Assembly (NCBI GenBank): GCA_025201705.1
Contig: MU616656.1
Span: 1 to 64,000 of the forward strand
Source of the DNA: Dissophora ornata
Taxonomy: Eukaryota > Mortierellomycota > Mortierellomycetes > Mortierellales > Mortierellaceae
Direction of reading: 5' to 3'
DNA: 64,000 bases
Shown here: positions 36,841 to 45,845 of the stretch, in pieces
Layout of the letters: every line of letters begins with the position of its first letter
How positions within the stretch are numbered: position 1 is the stretch's first letter
The notes under the pieces: generated by a model
Seen by the model: only the letters and a program-made list of their open reading frames with translations
Told to the model about the DNA's origin: nothing
The model's database searches: none
Translations under genes and position numbers: made by a program

Positions 36841-38352
36841 TCATGCCTCTGTCCTTGAGTGCAGTACAAAGGCATCAAGACGCGCCCCGCATTCAGAGTC
36901 GTAGGCTTCCCAAATCAGCCGACGATCTCCGGTGATCTTCATGAGTACATAGTGGTGTCGAAGCTTGGTCTTTCCGCTTGTCCACACTGGATAGTCCTCC
37001 ACTTGCTCAGTGTCCAACTGTCCTCCTGCACCGCCAATGATCGTGTACACCAAATGGTCGTCCTGGCCACGCATGTAGTTGTGTTGATGGCCCGAGATCA
37101 CGAGATCAACATTGTGCTGCTGGAACAAAGAGACATATCGGGTCCGCACAAAAGAACCCCAGTACTTCTCGCCTTTGTCCTCCCACGCACCCTTCTCCCA
37201 GTACTGGGTATATGGCGATATATGGACCAAGATGAGTCTGAACCAAGCTTGCTTTGATGCCTCAGACTCCAACTCTTGCTCCAACCAGGCATCCTGCTCG
37301 CGGCTGTCAATATTCGAATCAAGGACAATGAAACGAACGCCTGCGATGGTATAGGCGTGCCATGTGCGCTTGCCTGTGTAGTGGTAGAGTCCTTGACGAT
37401 CATAGTCGTGGTTGCCGTGGGTGTAGATCAGGGGCGTTGTCTGTCCAATTTTGAAGTAAGAAAGAGGCGATGCAAAGTCTGTTTGCCAATTATCGAGAGA
37501 GTCGTAGTCCTGAACAGCATCGCCTGCGTGGATCAGATAATCGATTTTGTGGTGCTCCGTCATGGACTTGAGGACCTTGAGGAACTGGGCAACCTCACAC
37601 TGGTTGTCAGAGATGGCGCCGAAACGTGCAATCTCCCGATCTGCAAGCAGAGGGGGGTTGGGCAGGTGAGAGAAGGTGTAGGTACGGTAGAGATGGGACA
37701 TGGCTCTTGGAGGGTCAATGGAGTAGGTGACGTTGCTATTGACGGTGGGCATGCCAGAGAGCGTGGCAGTGTAAACGACATGGGTCTTATCCAGTGCAGT
37801 AAACGTAGTTGATCCACTGGTTTTGTCCAGATTGACTTGTCCATGGGCAGTGGTGGAGACCCATGTCAACCCCATGTCAGGCAACTTGCAGTTCATCTCC
37901 CAAATCACCAGAACTGTTGAGCTATCCTTGACAAAGAGCACTGGATCCTTGCGGTATGAGCAGCGTTTCACATCCCAATTGAACATCATGTTCTTGAGTT
38001 TGAAGCCAGCCACCACAGACCACGTCGACGCATCCTGAAAGTATAGGTATACGAAGAGGGCGTAGAGGCCAAGAAAGAGCACAAATGGGTATCGGATCTG
38101 GCGTCGTCGCCTAGGAATAAACGATAGGGCCTGCTCGATCCAGTCGGAGATTCTGTTACTTGCTGGTCCATGGATCATCATGGGGTGGCGACTATGGAAT
38201 CTGGACCCTAGAGGACCCGACCCTGTCGCGGAGGGCGGCGTTGCGATAATGGTTGGGGCAACGTTTGTCGAGATTGGTGCAGGTGCAGGCATACTCTGTC
38301 TACGCTGATGCTGCGTTGACATGCCAGTCTTGCTTGCATTGTAGCTTGACAT
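36841..38352 (-). CDS. membrane-anchored calcineurin-like metallophosphatase
   Basis: A single exon of 503 residues. A Pro/Ser-rich cytosolic head of about 90 residues precedes one transmembrane segment (YPFVLFLGLYALFVYLYFQ), so a type II membrane topology is inferred. A beta-sandwich region follows, as in purple-acid-phosphatase-like enzymes. The metal-binding motifs are then in order: FGAISDNQ, HAGDAVQDY, GNHDY, ILVHISPY and SGHQHNY. In the first motif the sequence reads D-x-Q where many family members have D-x-H. It would act on phosphomonoesters in the secretory lumen or outside the cell. A second frame (MDAPQQGG...) on the same strand starts at 38752 and overlaps the start in another frame; it is likely part of the leader. 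Confidence 0.85.
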   Translation of the reverse strand: MSSYNASKTGMSTQHQRRQSMPAPAPISTNVAPTIIATPPSATGSGPLGSRFHSRHPMMIHGPASNRISDWIEQALSFIPRRRRQIRYPFVLFLGLYALFVYLYFQDASTWSVVAGFKLKNMMFNWDVKRCSYRKDPVLFVKDSSTVLVIWEMNCKLPDMGLTWVSTTAHGQVNLDKTSGSTTFTALDKTHVVYTATLSGMPTVNSNVTYSIDPPRAMSHLYRTYTFSHLPNPPLLADREIARFGAISDNQCEVAQFLKVLKSMTEHHKIDYLIHAGDAVQDYDSLDNWQTDFASPLSYFKIGQTTPLIYTHGNHDYDRQGLYHYTGKRTWHAYTIAGVRFIVLDSNIDSREQDAWLEQELESEASKQAWFRLILVHISPYTQYWEKGAWEDKGEKYWGSFVRTRYVSLFQQHNVDLVISGHQHNYMRGQDDHLVYTIIGGAGGQLDTEQVEDYPVWTSGKTKLRHHYVLMKITGDRRLIWEAYDSECGARLDAFVLHSRTEA

Positions 38353-40382
38353 TGTGTCTCCGTGTGTTGGTGATGCCGTCGATCCGGTCTTTGCGAGGAA
38401 GAAGCAGAGGTGTCTGCAGAGAGCGGGAAACGATTAGCATCCAGCAGGATTGAACGTGAGATTGCGATGCTGGAAGGAATGAACCTGGCAGGGTCCTGGC
38501 GATCCGTTCCTGGTCCGGACCATAGTTGTTTGGAAAGATGTGCTTACCCTGAGCAGACCGTATGAAACGAGCCGAAACAAGCGGAGCGTTGCGAACAAGG
38601 AGGATTATTGTCGTGGCGATGACCCTGCTGCGTGTGGAGGGTGATGGGATGAAGGAGAGATGGAAGATGACTGAGTCGAGATGGAGGCCATCCCAAAAAG
38701 GGGACAGCAGCGGTGTGTATTGCTGAGAGCCGCCCTGCTGTGGTGCATCCATCCTGTGTTAAAATTACTACAAATATTAGTTTGGCTCTCATTTAATCGT
38801 TGGACCATTAAGAGCAAGCGAGGAAGAGAGAGCACCGCCCTGGCTCATCGCTGGCGAGAGAGGGCAATGCAATGGACACACCTTCCACGATGGGTCGTGT
38901 CACAGTATCGCGGATCATGTCAGCGAACGTACTGACACTCCAAAGTAGACAGATGTGCGCAAGTCGTGCAGCCATAGAACGACAGTGTCTTGCAGTAGAT
39001 GGAGTGGGCATTGATGCGACAATGGAGCAGAGCCCCGAGTGGCGGAGTAAGATACACTGGCCCATACTTCGTGGACTCGACTTGACAGCGAGACGTATCC
39101 TTAGGATGCCATAGTTGACCAAGCAGTAGAAGTGTGTGTGTGGAATGGAATGGTGGCGTCAACTCGCATGGGTCAGCGTCGTAGTGGACATGTGGACATG
39201 TGCTCACACGGTTGCACCAACTGCAATGGATGTCAGCGAAAACAGCCCAAATTTCCTTCTCTCACCGAACGCCACCAACCCATTAATGGAAAGTTAATCC
39301 ATTTGACCTTGTTGGCCTTTCTAAAAAAGTTGTTTATTGTCACCTGCGCCCAGCTCCAGCTACATCAACCCCCTGTACGTCTCGGACAGCATTCTTCAGC
39401 CCCACCACCGCGCTTTGGAAGTACTGCCATGTGCATCGTCTTTTTTTGCCGTTCCTCACAACACCAATCAGTGCATTACAAGCAACCAACATCTCGCGTT
39501 CGCATTCCTGAAATGCCTCAGCAATTTCCTCCTCTCTGGCTCTTTTTTGTGCTTCTTGGTGTTCAGCTCTCGTTTCCTGCAGTTGGAGCACCAAATGCGG
39601 CGAAAGAGTGCTTTCAAGATGAGGCCCGAGCTATTAGAATGATATTCATATTGTGTATAGTGGTCAAAGATACTATCCGCATATGGGCTCGCACCTTTCT
39701 TTCATCCATCCTCTATGTGATCGTGTATCTTGCTGCGTCGAAATCCAACGCCATCGCCTTTGCTCTTCTCTTCCTGTCATATTCCGAGAGTTGTAGAGGT
39801 TGTAGTCCCTGTCTACTCTTTTAGTAATTGACTCTGAAGTTCTGCACTACATGCTCGCGCGTGGACGAGACACAGCATTTGCACAAGACAGACACAACCT
39901 CAACGGAAGGGGATGCAGACCGTGCCATACTCGTCCATGATAAACTCTTCAGTGCCTTTGTCCTTAATTGCCCTCAGCTCTAACCTAACCTTTGGCTCTT
40001 ACCGTTCCTGCTTTCGAATTGTACTTTGTTGGCTGGGAATCGTGGAAATAACGCCTTCAAAGCGGCCGAGAATAAAAAAGCTATCCATCCTGGAGGAAGA
40101 ATGGGACGATTTAGTTCAGTTTTAGGAGATGAAGCGCAACGTGCTCTGCGGAAGATGACATCCCTTTCCTCGGCCTTTTCTATGCGTTTCCCTACACTTT
40201 TCATGTACATGGGACAAACAAATGGCAAACAAACAACATTAGCCCCCTCTTTGCGCCGTCTCTTCTCCACACAAGCGTGCACGCAATGCCAGCGCTCTGA
40301 GTTCTATCAAGCGACGAATATAAGAACTCCACCTCGTCCCACCTTTTCACTCTTTTGTTGAAGAACAGAAAACGCAACGACA
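38353..40382. other. 2-kb region with an unresolved gene
   Basis: The stretch lies between the phosphatase start (minus) and the hydrolase start (plus), so it must contain two promoters; a TATA-like AATATAAG precedes the hydrolase at about 40317. Coding-like sequence is present on the minus strand at 39340-40010 (see separate entry), and opposite it a 230-codon plus-strand frame (39132-39824). The two are partly antisense images of each other, so at most one is real. Confidence 0.4.
39340..40010 (-). CDS. possible minus-strand gene, function unknown
   Basis: Three stretches on the minus strand look coding. One, at about 39903-40000, reads LELRAIKDKGTEEFIMDEYG and could continue through an intron into a second near 39730-39830 reading LQPLQLSEYDRKRRAKAMAL. 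A third, 39340-39640, reads LQETRAEHQEAQKRAREEEI, a charged coiled-coil-like helix, ending AGAGRR. The join from the second to the third could not be found, because a stop follows the second in that frame. No family was recognised. It may be one gene with mis-read junctions, or two small genes, or antisense noise. Exon boundaries are approximate. Confidence 0.28.
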
Positions 40383-42248
40383 ATGACGCAAATTTCTACT
40401 CTCCCACAAACAGCCCTCGTCACCCAATCCATGTCGCTCCAACGACGCGGTTCTCTCGCGTTCCCTATCCGGAACCTACGACGCTACGTGGGCTTGATCT
40501 CACGACAGCTCGCCATTGGCGCTTCCTTGATTATCAAACACCCTTTCATTCCGCCGCCCGTCCCCACCTGGCCCTTACACCTGGCCGTCTTTGTCGCAGT
40601 CATGCGTGCGACAGCCGATATCCAGGAGCACATTGTCGAGGACATTTCAGACATTCGACGACTCATCGACACTTTCTTTCACTATCTACCCAAGCTACCG
40701 CAGATGCAGATCGTACCCTTTAAAGTTCCCATCCCTGCCAACGGTCGAGGATTTCCGGGTGCTATCGAGCAGCTTGAGCGATCCGAAAGTGGCCATCGTA
40801 CGGTACCTGGTCAGTGGATCTCGGATTGGACGGTTTGGGACCGGATCATAAAGATGCCTCTGGCTATAACTGCTAAGAATTCTAAGGACCCCTATGCCGC
40901 CCGTGAAGGCGAGAAGGTGATCCTCTATACCCACGGAGGTGGATACTTTATCTGCAGTAGCGCAACACATCGCGAAATGCTTTGGAGAATGTCCAGGACC
41001 ACTGGACGGCGCATATTTGGTATGGCTCGCAGTGCCAACAAATCTCACCACAGTTCGTGTTGTGTATCTCACTCGAATGCGCTGGCAACAACTAATTCCC
41101 ATATCCTTTCGCGCAGCGGTCGATTATAGACTGGCGCCAGAGCACCCGTACCCGGCAGCTCTTCAAGACGCTGCGCACGCGTTCAGCCACCTGACTGATC
41201 CCAAAGGTTGCGGATTCGACCCTGAGAACGTCACTGCGGCAGGGGATTCTGCTGGCGGGGGACTCGCGATTGCGTTGATGATGTACCAGCGGGACAGCCA
41301 CTTGGCAATGGCTTCCAAAGCACTTCTTCTCTCTGTAAGCGAACCGAAAGACGCGCGTGAAAGTGGCGATGAAGCAACGGGAGCAAGGACATATGTCAAC
41401 CGCGTTTGCGATTGTCATACACGGCGCGCCCCCCTCCCCCCCTTTTTTTTTTGTTTACCTGCAAGTAGAAAGTGGAGAAGCGAAATGATCCCGCCAGAAC
41501 TGATCCATCCCGTTTTCTCTTTGTTGTTGCTCCTTTTTTTTTTTTTGCTGCTCCATCCCCGTTTCTAAACATCTCACGTTTCACTTAGCCATGGCTCGAT
41601 TTGACAATGAGCTGCGACTCTTGGGTCACAAACTCCATGGACTACCTGCCGAGCCCACCAAAGAGCGAGCACAAATTCAACCCCATCTCGTTCTACTGTT
41701 CTGGACGCGACAAGATTAAAACCTTGGCCCGACACCCTTATATCTCGCCTCTATGGGGTGATCTGGAGGGTCTTCCGCCATTGTTGATCCAATGCGGAGA
41801 CGTTGAGCGTCTACGCGACGAATGTATCCTGTTCACGTACAAAGCCGGAGGGTCGTTTGGGGCCCACATCAAGCTCCCATTCCAACCCGAGGCGCCGGCT
41901 CGACACCACATTCGACATGTGGAGTTGGACATGTATCCAGGTATGGTCCATGTCTTTCAGGCTTTCCCATTCTTGCCAGAGTCTAGCATAGCCCTAGAGC
42001 GGATGCTCGAGTTCATGCAGAGGAAGGAGGCTGAAGCGAAAACCGCAGCACAAATTAAGGACACTGCTGATAATGTAAAGGCCTTACAGGCTGATCAGGG
42101 ACAAGTGATGATGGAACGGTTGATGGAGGAACTGGTAGAGCAGACAGTGATCAAATCTGTTCAGGACTTGCCGTTGCACCTGCAGCTACGAGAGGATGAT
42201 GCCCGACCGGAAGGCTTTGAAGGAGATGTGCTGTTGTGTACTACATAG
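40383..42248 (+). CDS. alpha/beta hydrolase, hormone-sensitive lipase family
   Basis: Exons 40383-41019, 41117-41334 and 41589-42248 join in phase and encode 504 residues. The HSL signature is complete: the oxyanion-hole motif HGGGYF near residue 180, DYRLAPEHPYPAALQDA, the nucleophile elbow GDSAGGG (catalytic Ser), PPLLIQCGDVERLRDE (acid) and GMVHVFQAF (histidine). A hydrophobic stretch in the first 80 residues (WPLHLAVFVAVM) may anchor it to membranes or lipid droplets. A charged helical tail of about 80 residues follows the catalytic domain. It probably hydrolyses esters such as steryl acetates or acylglycerols; the substrate is not readable. The tight intron 2 (255 bases) contains poly-T and C-rich runs. 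Confidence 0.9.
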
Positions 42249-42511
42249 ACGTGGTTCCTCGGTTAGCTTTTTTGTGTAGGCTGTGTGGGTTGGTTGGTAC
42301 ATTTACATCTCGCGTGAAAATAAAACGAACAGGACGCGATCGCTCTCATGCCAGCGATGTCGGCCCTGCATGCGGATCACGTCGTCCACCGCGGCGGGCA
42401 TTGAATTAGTGCACATATATCAATGGCATTCAATTGAAGTGAGAGCACAGAATGAAAGCAAGGACGAATAGAGTGCAGTAGGCTAGTGCCTGCTTCTACA
42501 AGGATGTCAAC

Positions 42512-42585
42512 CCCCACTCCACATTGGTACATGTTCGAGGTCAAGAGTGGGGTCAACCTAGGCTCTGGCTGGAATCGAGCCTAGG
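42512..42585. repeat. two adjacent inverted repeats
   Basis: CCCCACTC (42512-42519) pairs with GAGTGGGG (42545-42552), and CCTAGGCTC (42557-42565) pairs with GAGCCTAGG (42577-42585) around an 11-base loop. Both stems are perfect and lie four bases apart, about 635 bases before the galactokinase ATG. They could be protein-binding dyads or RNA hairpins. Confidence 0.8.
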
Positions 42586-43144
42586 GCCAACCATAACAGG
42601 GGCTTCCCGATAAGGATAACGGCAAAGGCAAGAAAGGAAGTCTGTGGGCAGTTTTGCCGAATAACTGCTCCGTGGCTGGAAAGCAACGAGCCCAAACTAT
42701 AGATAACCTGCGTACATGTAGACAACGTTTGTTATTGTTTGTTACTTGGTACAGCACTCTTATCAGTTGTCTCTCTTCTCCACAATCAGCACGATCAGCC
42801 ACAATAAACAAGAGTCGCTAGAAGACTACACTTGTGGAGAGAAGAGCCTAGCAGCATCCACCGCGCCACGGACAACCAGTAAGACTCGACCAACCTATAA
42901 TGATCGCTCAACAAAAAAAATGTGGGGAAAAACGCATATCGGGGACCAAGACTCACCGCTATTCTCAACGGTTCGAAACACCTGAACAAAGCATGAGCTG
43001 TCGAAGAGAACAGCCAGCGGAGTATCGCGCAGATCCCCGGACAATAAACGAAACGGTCAATCTGTTTTGGGCACGCAAATCAGAGTTTGTCAACTCCCAC
43101 CACTCAACACCTTCGCTGTCTCTCTCCCACATTAACACCCACGA

Positions 43145-43165
43145 CTCTCTCTCTCTCTCTCTCTC
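43145..43165 (+). repeat. (CT)n microsatellite
   Basis: About ten CT units in the galactokinase leader, followed by CCACAG. The layout resembles a polypyrimidine tract plus 3' splice site of a 5' UTR intron. Confidence 0.85.
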
Positions 43166-43218
43166 CACAGCTTTTCTTTCTCTCTTTCTTTCTTCCTCAT
43201 TCCAACCCCTTACACGCC

Positions 43219-44772
43219 ATGACATCATCACCTCTCCCCGTCATTGACGACATCTCCATTCTCTACTCCGAGCCAAAGATCGCCTCGGCTCGCGCAAGAT
43301 GGATTGACCTCTCCATTCAGTTCGAGAAACGCTATGGTCGTGTGCCTGATTTCATTGCCCGCTCGCCTGGTCGCGTGAACCTCATTGGCGAGCACATTGA
43401 TTATGCTGGTTTCGGTGTCTTGCCCATGGCCATCGAGGATGACTGTCTTATCGCCGTCGCCGTCGACGAGACCTCGTCCGACGTCAAGTTTGCTAACCTC
43501 AACGAGAAGTACTCGCCTCTCGAGTTCACCCCCAAGTCCAAGCAGGAGGGCTACGTCGACATCAACCCAGAGGCACATATCTGGAGCAACTACTTCGCTG
43601 CCGGATACCGCGGTCTGCTCGATGAGGTCCACATTGAAAACCCCAAGGGAATGCTCTGTCTCATGAGCGGAACCGTCCCCACTGGAGCCGGCCTCTCTTC
43701 TTCCTCGGCCTTTGTCTGCTGTTCAGTCATTGCCACCATCAAGGCCCAGGAGTCTCTGCTGGGCGGCAACAAGATGCCCTCAGCCCACGAATTGGCTGTC
43801 ATCTCAATCCGCTCAGAACGCCATGTCGGAACGATGGGAGGCGGTATGGACCAGGCTTGCTCGATTCTCTCAAAGCCAAAGTCGGCACTCTTCATCGAGT
43901 TCCACCCCGTCCTCAAGGTCACCCCGGTCTATTTCCCTGCAACCAACCCTCCAATTGCATTTGTCATCGCCAACACTCTCGTGGCCTCGGACAAGGCTGT
44001 CACGGCTCCTGTTCGTTATAATCTCCGCGTGGTCGAAACCCGTGGAGCAGCCAGGATCCTTGCTATTGCCCTTGGCATTCCAATTCCAGCCTCAGGCAAG
44101 CTGCACTTGAAGCAAGTCGTGGATGCACACTTTGCCAAGATTGGATACCAGTCTGCTGGCAAGACCGATGCAGAGGCCGACATTGAGAAGCTGTCCGAGA
44201 TGGTCAAGATTGTAGAACGCGTGTTTGGCACAGAGGAGATCAAGTCGGGCGTGTCGTACGCAAAGATGTGTGAGCTCGCAGGATTGAGCGAGGACGAGTT
44301 CAAGAAGCTCTATATCCAGCAGCCTATCCGTGGAGACATATTCCACCTCTATCGTCGTGCCAAACATGTGTACAGCGAGGAGAAGCGCGTAGTCGAGTTC
44401 CGGGATATCTGCGAAAAGGCTATGCACCAGAACGACCTCAAAGCCGAGACGTTATTCTCACAGCTCGGTGGGTTGATGGATGCATCGCAGGACTCTTGCC
44501 ATGAGCTGTTTGATTGCTCGTGCGATGAATTGGAAGAGTTGACGGCATTGGCGCGTCGTGTGGGAGCTTATGGATCAAGACTGACGGGAGCAGGTTGGGG
44601 CGGTGCAACGGTGTCGTTGGTGGCAGAGAACAAGGTGCCAGAATTTATCGAGTCCATAAAGAAGGAGTTCTACGCAAAGCACCATCCGGAGTTGACTGGA
44701 GAGCACCTCGACCACGCAGTCTTTGCGACTGCACCCTCCAGCGGAGCAGCGACGTTTGTTGGTCGCTTGTAG
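43219..44772 (+). CDS. GAL1: galactokinase (GHMP kinase family)
   Basis: A single exon of 517 residues from ATG 43219. The galactokinase signature is near residue 48 (SPGRVNLIGEHIDYAGF), where R and E-H-x-D contact galactose. The GHMP ATP-binding loop is SGTVPTGAGLSSSSAF. The catalytic region MGGGMDQACSIL and the C-terminal GSRLTGAGWGGATVSL complete the set of family motifs. It would phosphorylate galactose to galactose-1-phosphate, the entry to the Leloir pathway, in the cytosol. The phrase GEHIDYAGF, with Ala-Gly rather than Asn-Asp-Tyr/Thr-Gly, is also seen in GALK2-type N-acetylgalactosamine kinases, so substrate preference is open. The absence of introns stands out among its neighbours. 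APT1 follows 143 bases downstream on the same strand. Confidence 0.92.
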   Translation: MTSSPLPVIDDISILYSEPKIASARARWIDLSIQFEKRYGRVPDFIARSPGRVNLIGEHIDYAGFGVLPMAIEDDCLIAVAVDETSSDVKFANLNEKYSPLEFTPKSKQEGYVDINPEAHIWSNYFAAGYRGLLDEVHIENPKGMLCLMSGTVPTGAGLSSSSAFVCCSVIATIKAQESLLGGNKMPSAHELAVISIRSERHVGTMGGGMDQACSILSKPKSALFIEFHPVLKVTPVYFPATNPPIAFVIANTLVASDKAVTAPVRYNLRVVETRGAARILAIALGIPIPASGKLHLKQVVDAHFAKIGYQSAGKTDAEADIEKLSEMVKIVERVFGTEEIKSGVSYAKMCELAGLSEDEFKKLYIQQPIRGDIFHLYRRAKHVYSEEKRVVEFRDICEKAMHQNDLKAETLFSQLGGLMDASQDSCHELFDCSCDELEELTALARRVGAYGSRLTGAGWGGATVSLVAENKVPEFIESIKKEFYAKHHPELTGEHLDHAVFATAPSSGAATFVGRL

Positions 44773-44915
44773 AGTAATGTTGAATGTGCGCTAGAAATAA
44801 ATCACGTGGAATACGAAAAGAAATAAAATCTCCGTGAGTTGTCCTCTTGCTTCTCTGGACACACAGCACATTCACACTCTTTCACATTCACCAACAACAC
44901 CACCCAACAGTAGCA

Positions 44916-45709
44916 ATGGATCTTAAGCGCATCAACTCCCTTATCCGTGAGATCCCCGACTTCCCTAAGCCGGGCATTCTCTTCAAGGACATCTTTCCCT
45001 TGTTCCAGGATCCCATCGCTGTTGAGATGGTGATCACCCACATTGTGAACCACATCAACACCTCCGTTGAGAAAAAGGTCGACGTCATTGTCGGCCTCGA
45101 CGCTCGTGGCTTCCTCTTTGGACCCATTATTGCTATGCGCCTCGGCGCCGCTTTTGCGCCTGTCCGCAAGGCCGGAAAGCTCCCAGGTTCCACCATCCAG
45201 GTCTCTTATCAGAAGGAATATGGCACTGTAAGTGTTTGAGACTTGAAACTTTTTTTTTATTTTTTTTTATTTTGGCGGCAAACAATGTTTTGCCCTCTTT
45301 GGTGAGAAAGATGAATGAGTATCCATTGTCTGCAGTAGCGAGACTGTCACTCCGCTCGTCCCTCTTGACCATCATCGACCGTCGTCGTCGTGATCAGGGC
45401 ACAAGAGAACAATCGCTGGTTGTTTGTTATCTCTTCGCCAATTTCTTTTCCCGCTAATCCCGACACTCATTTGTTATCGCTAATTTAAAACAGGATGTCT
45501 TTGAGATGCAGGACGACTCTATCAAGCCTGGCCAGAACGTGATTGTGATTGACGATTTGATTGCCACAGGTGGCAGCGCTGCTGGTGCTCAGGAACTTAT
45601 CGAAAAGATGAACGGCAATGTCCTCTCCTTCATCTTCTTGATTGAGCTTGAGTTCTTGAATGGCAAGGATGTCCTCAAGGCACCCGTCTACTCCATGATC
45701 AAGGCATAG
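44916..45709 (+). CDS. APT1: adenine phosphoribosyltransferase
   Basis: Exon 1 (44916-45227) and exon 2 (45494-45709) encode 175 residues, the usual length. The N-terminus IPDFPKPGILFKDIFPLF is the APRT opening; GLDARGFLFGP is the conserved flexible-loop start; and VIVIDDLIATGGSAAGAQEL is the PRPP-binding motif. The enzyme converts adenine and PRPP to AMP in purine salvage in the cytosol. The stop lies 136 bases from the convergent deubiquitinase stop. The intron (266 bases) carries T-rich runs. Confidence 0.95.
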
Positions 45710-45845
45710 AATATAGACACTAGATGTTATCCTAGAACAAAAGCTTTCGAGATAAATGTGATAAACCATGGATACCCATTTGAGGTTGGTTGCTGGAGCG
45801 AAAAGTCGATTGTTTTTTATGTCTGCTTTCAGTGCCTGCGAGGGA

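Larger units (their letters stand above)
42249..43218. promoter_or_regulatory. upstream region of galactokinase with hairpins
   Basis: 970 bases without a supported gene between the hydrolase stop and the galactokinase start. It contains two neighbouring inverted repeats at 42512-42585 (separate entry) and, next to the ATG, a pyrimidine-rich leader including a (CT)n run that ends in CCACAG, which could be the acceptor of a 5' UTR intron. Confidence 0.5.

Noticed and set aside
38300..38752. 150-codon minus-strand frame overlapping the phosphatase start
   Set aside because: It overlaps the true start in another frame and has no recognisable domain; it is most likely leader sequence.
39132..39824. 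230-codon plus-strand frame
   Set aside because: It is cysteine- and serine-rich with no domain and is partly the antisense of coding-like minus-strand sequence. It was not called as a gene, though the region remains open.
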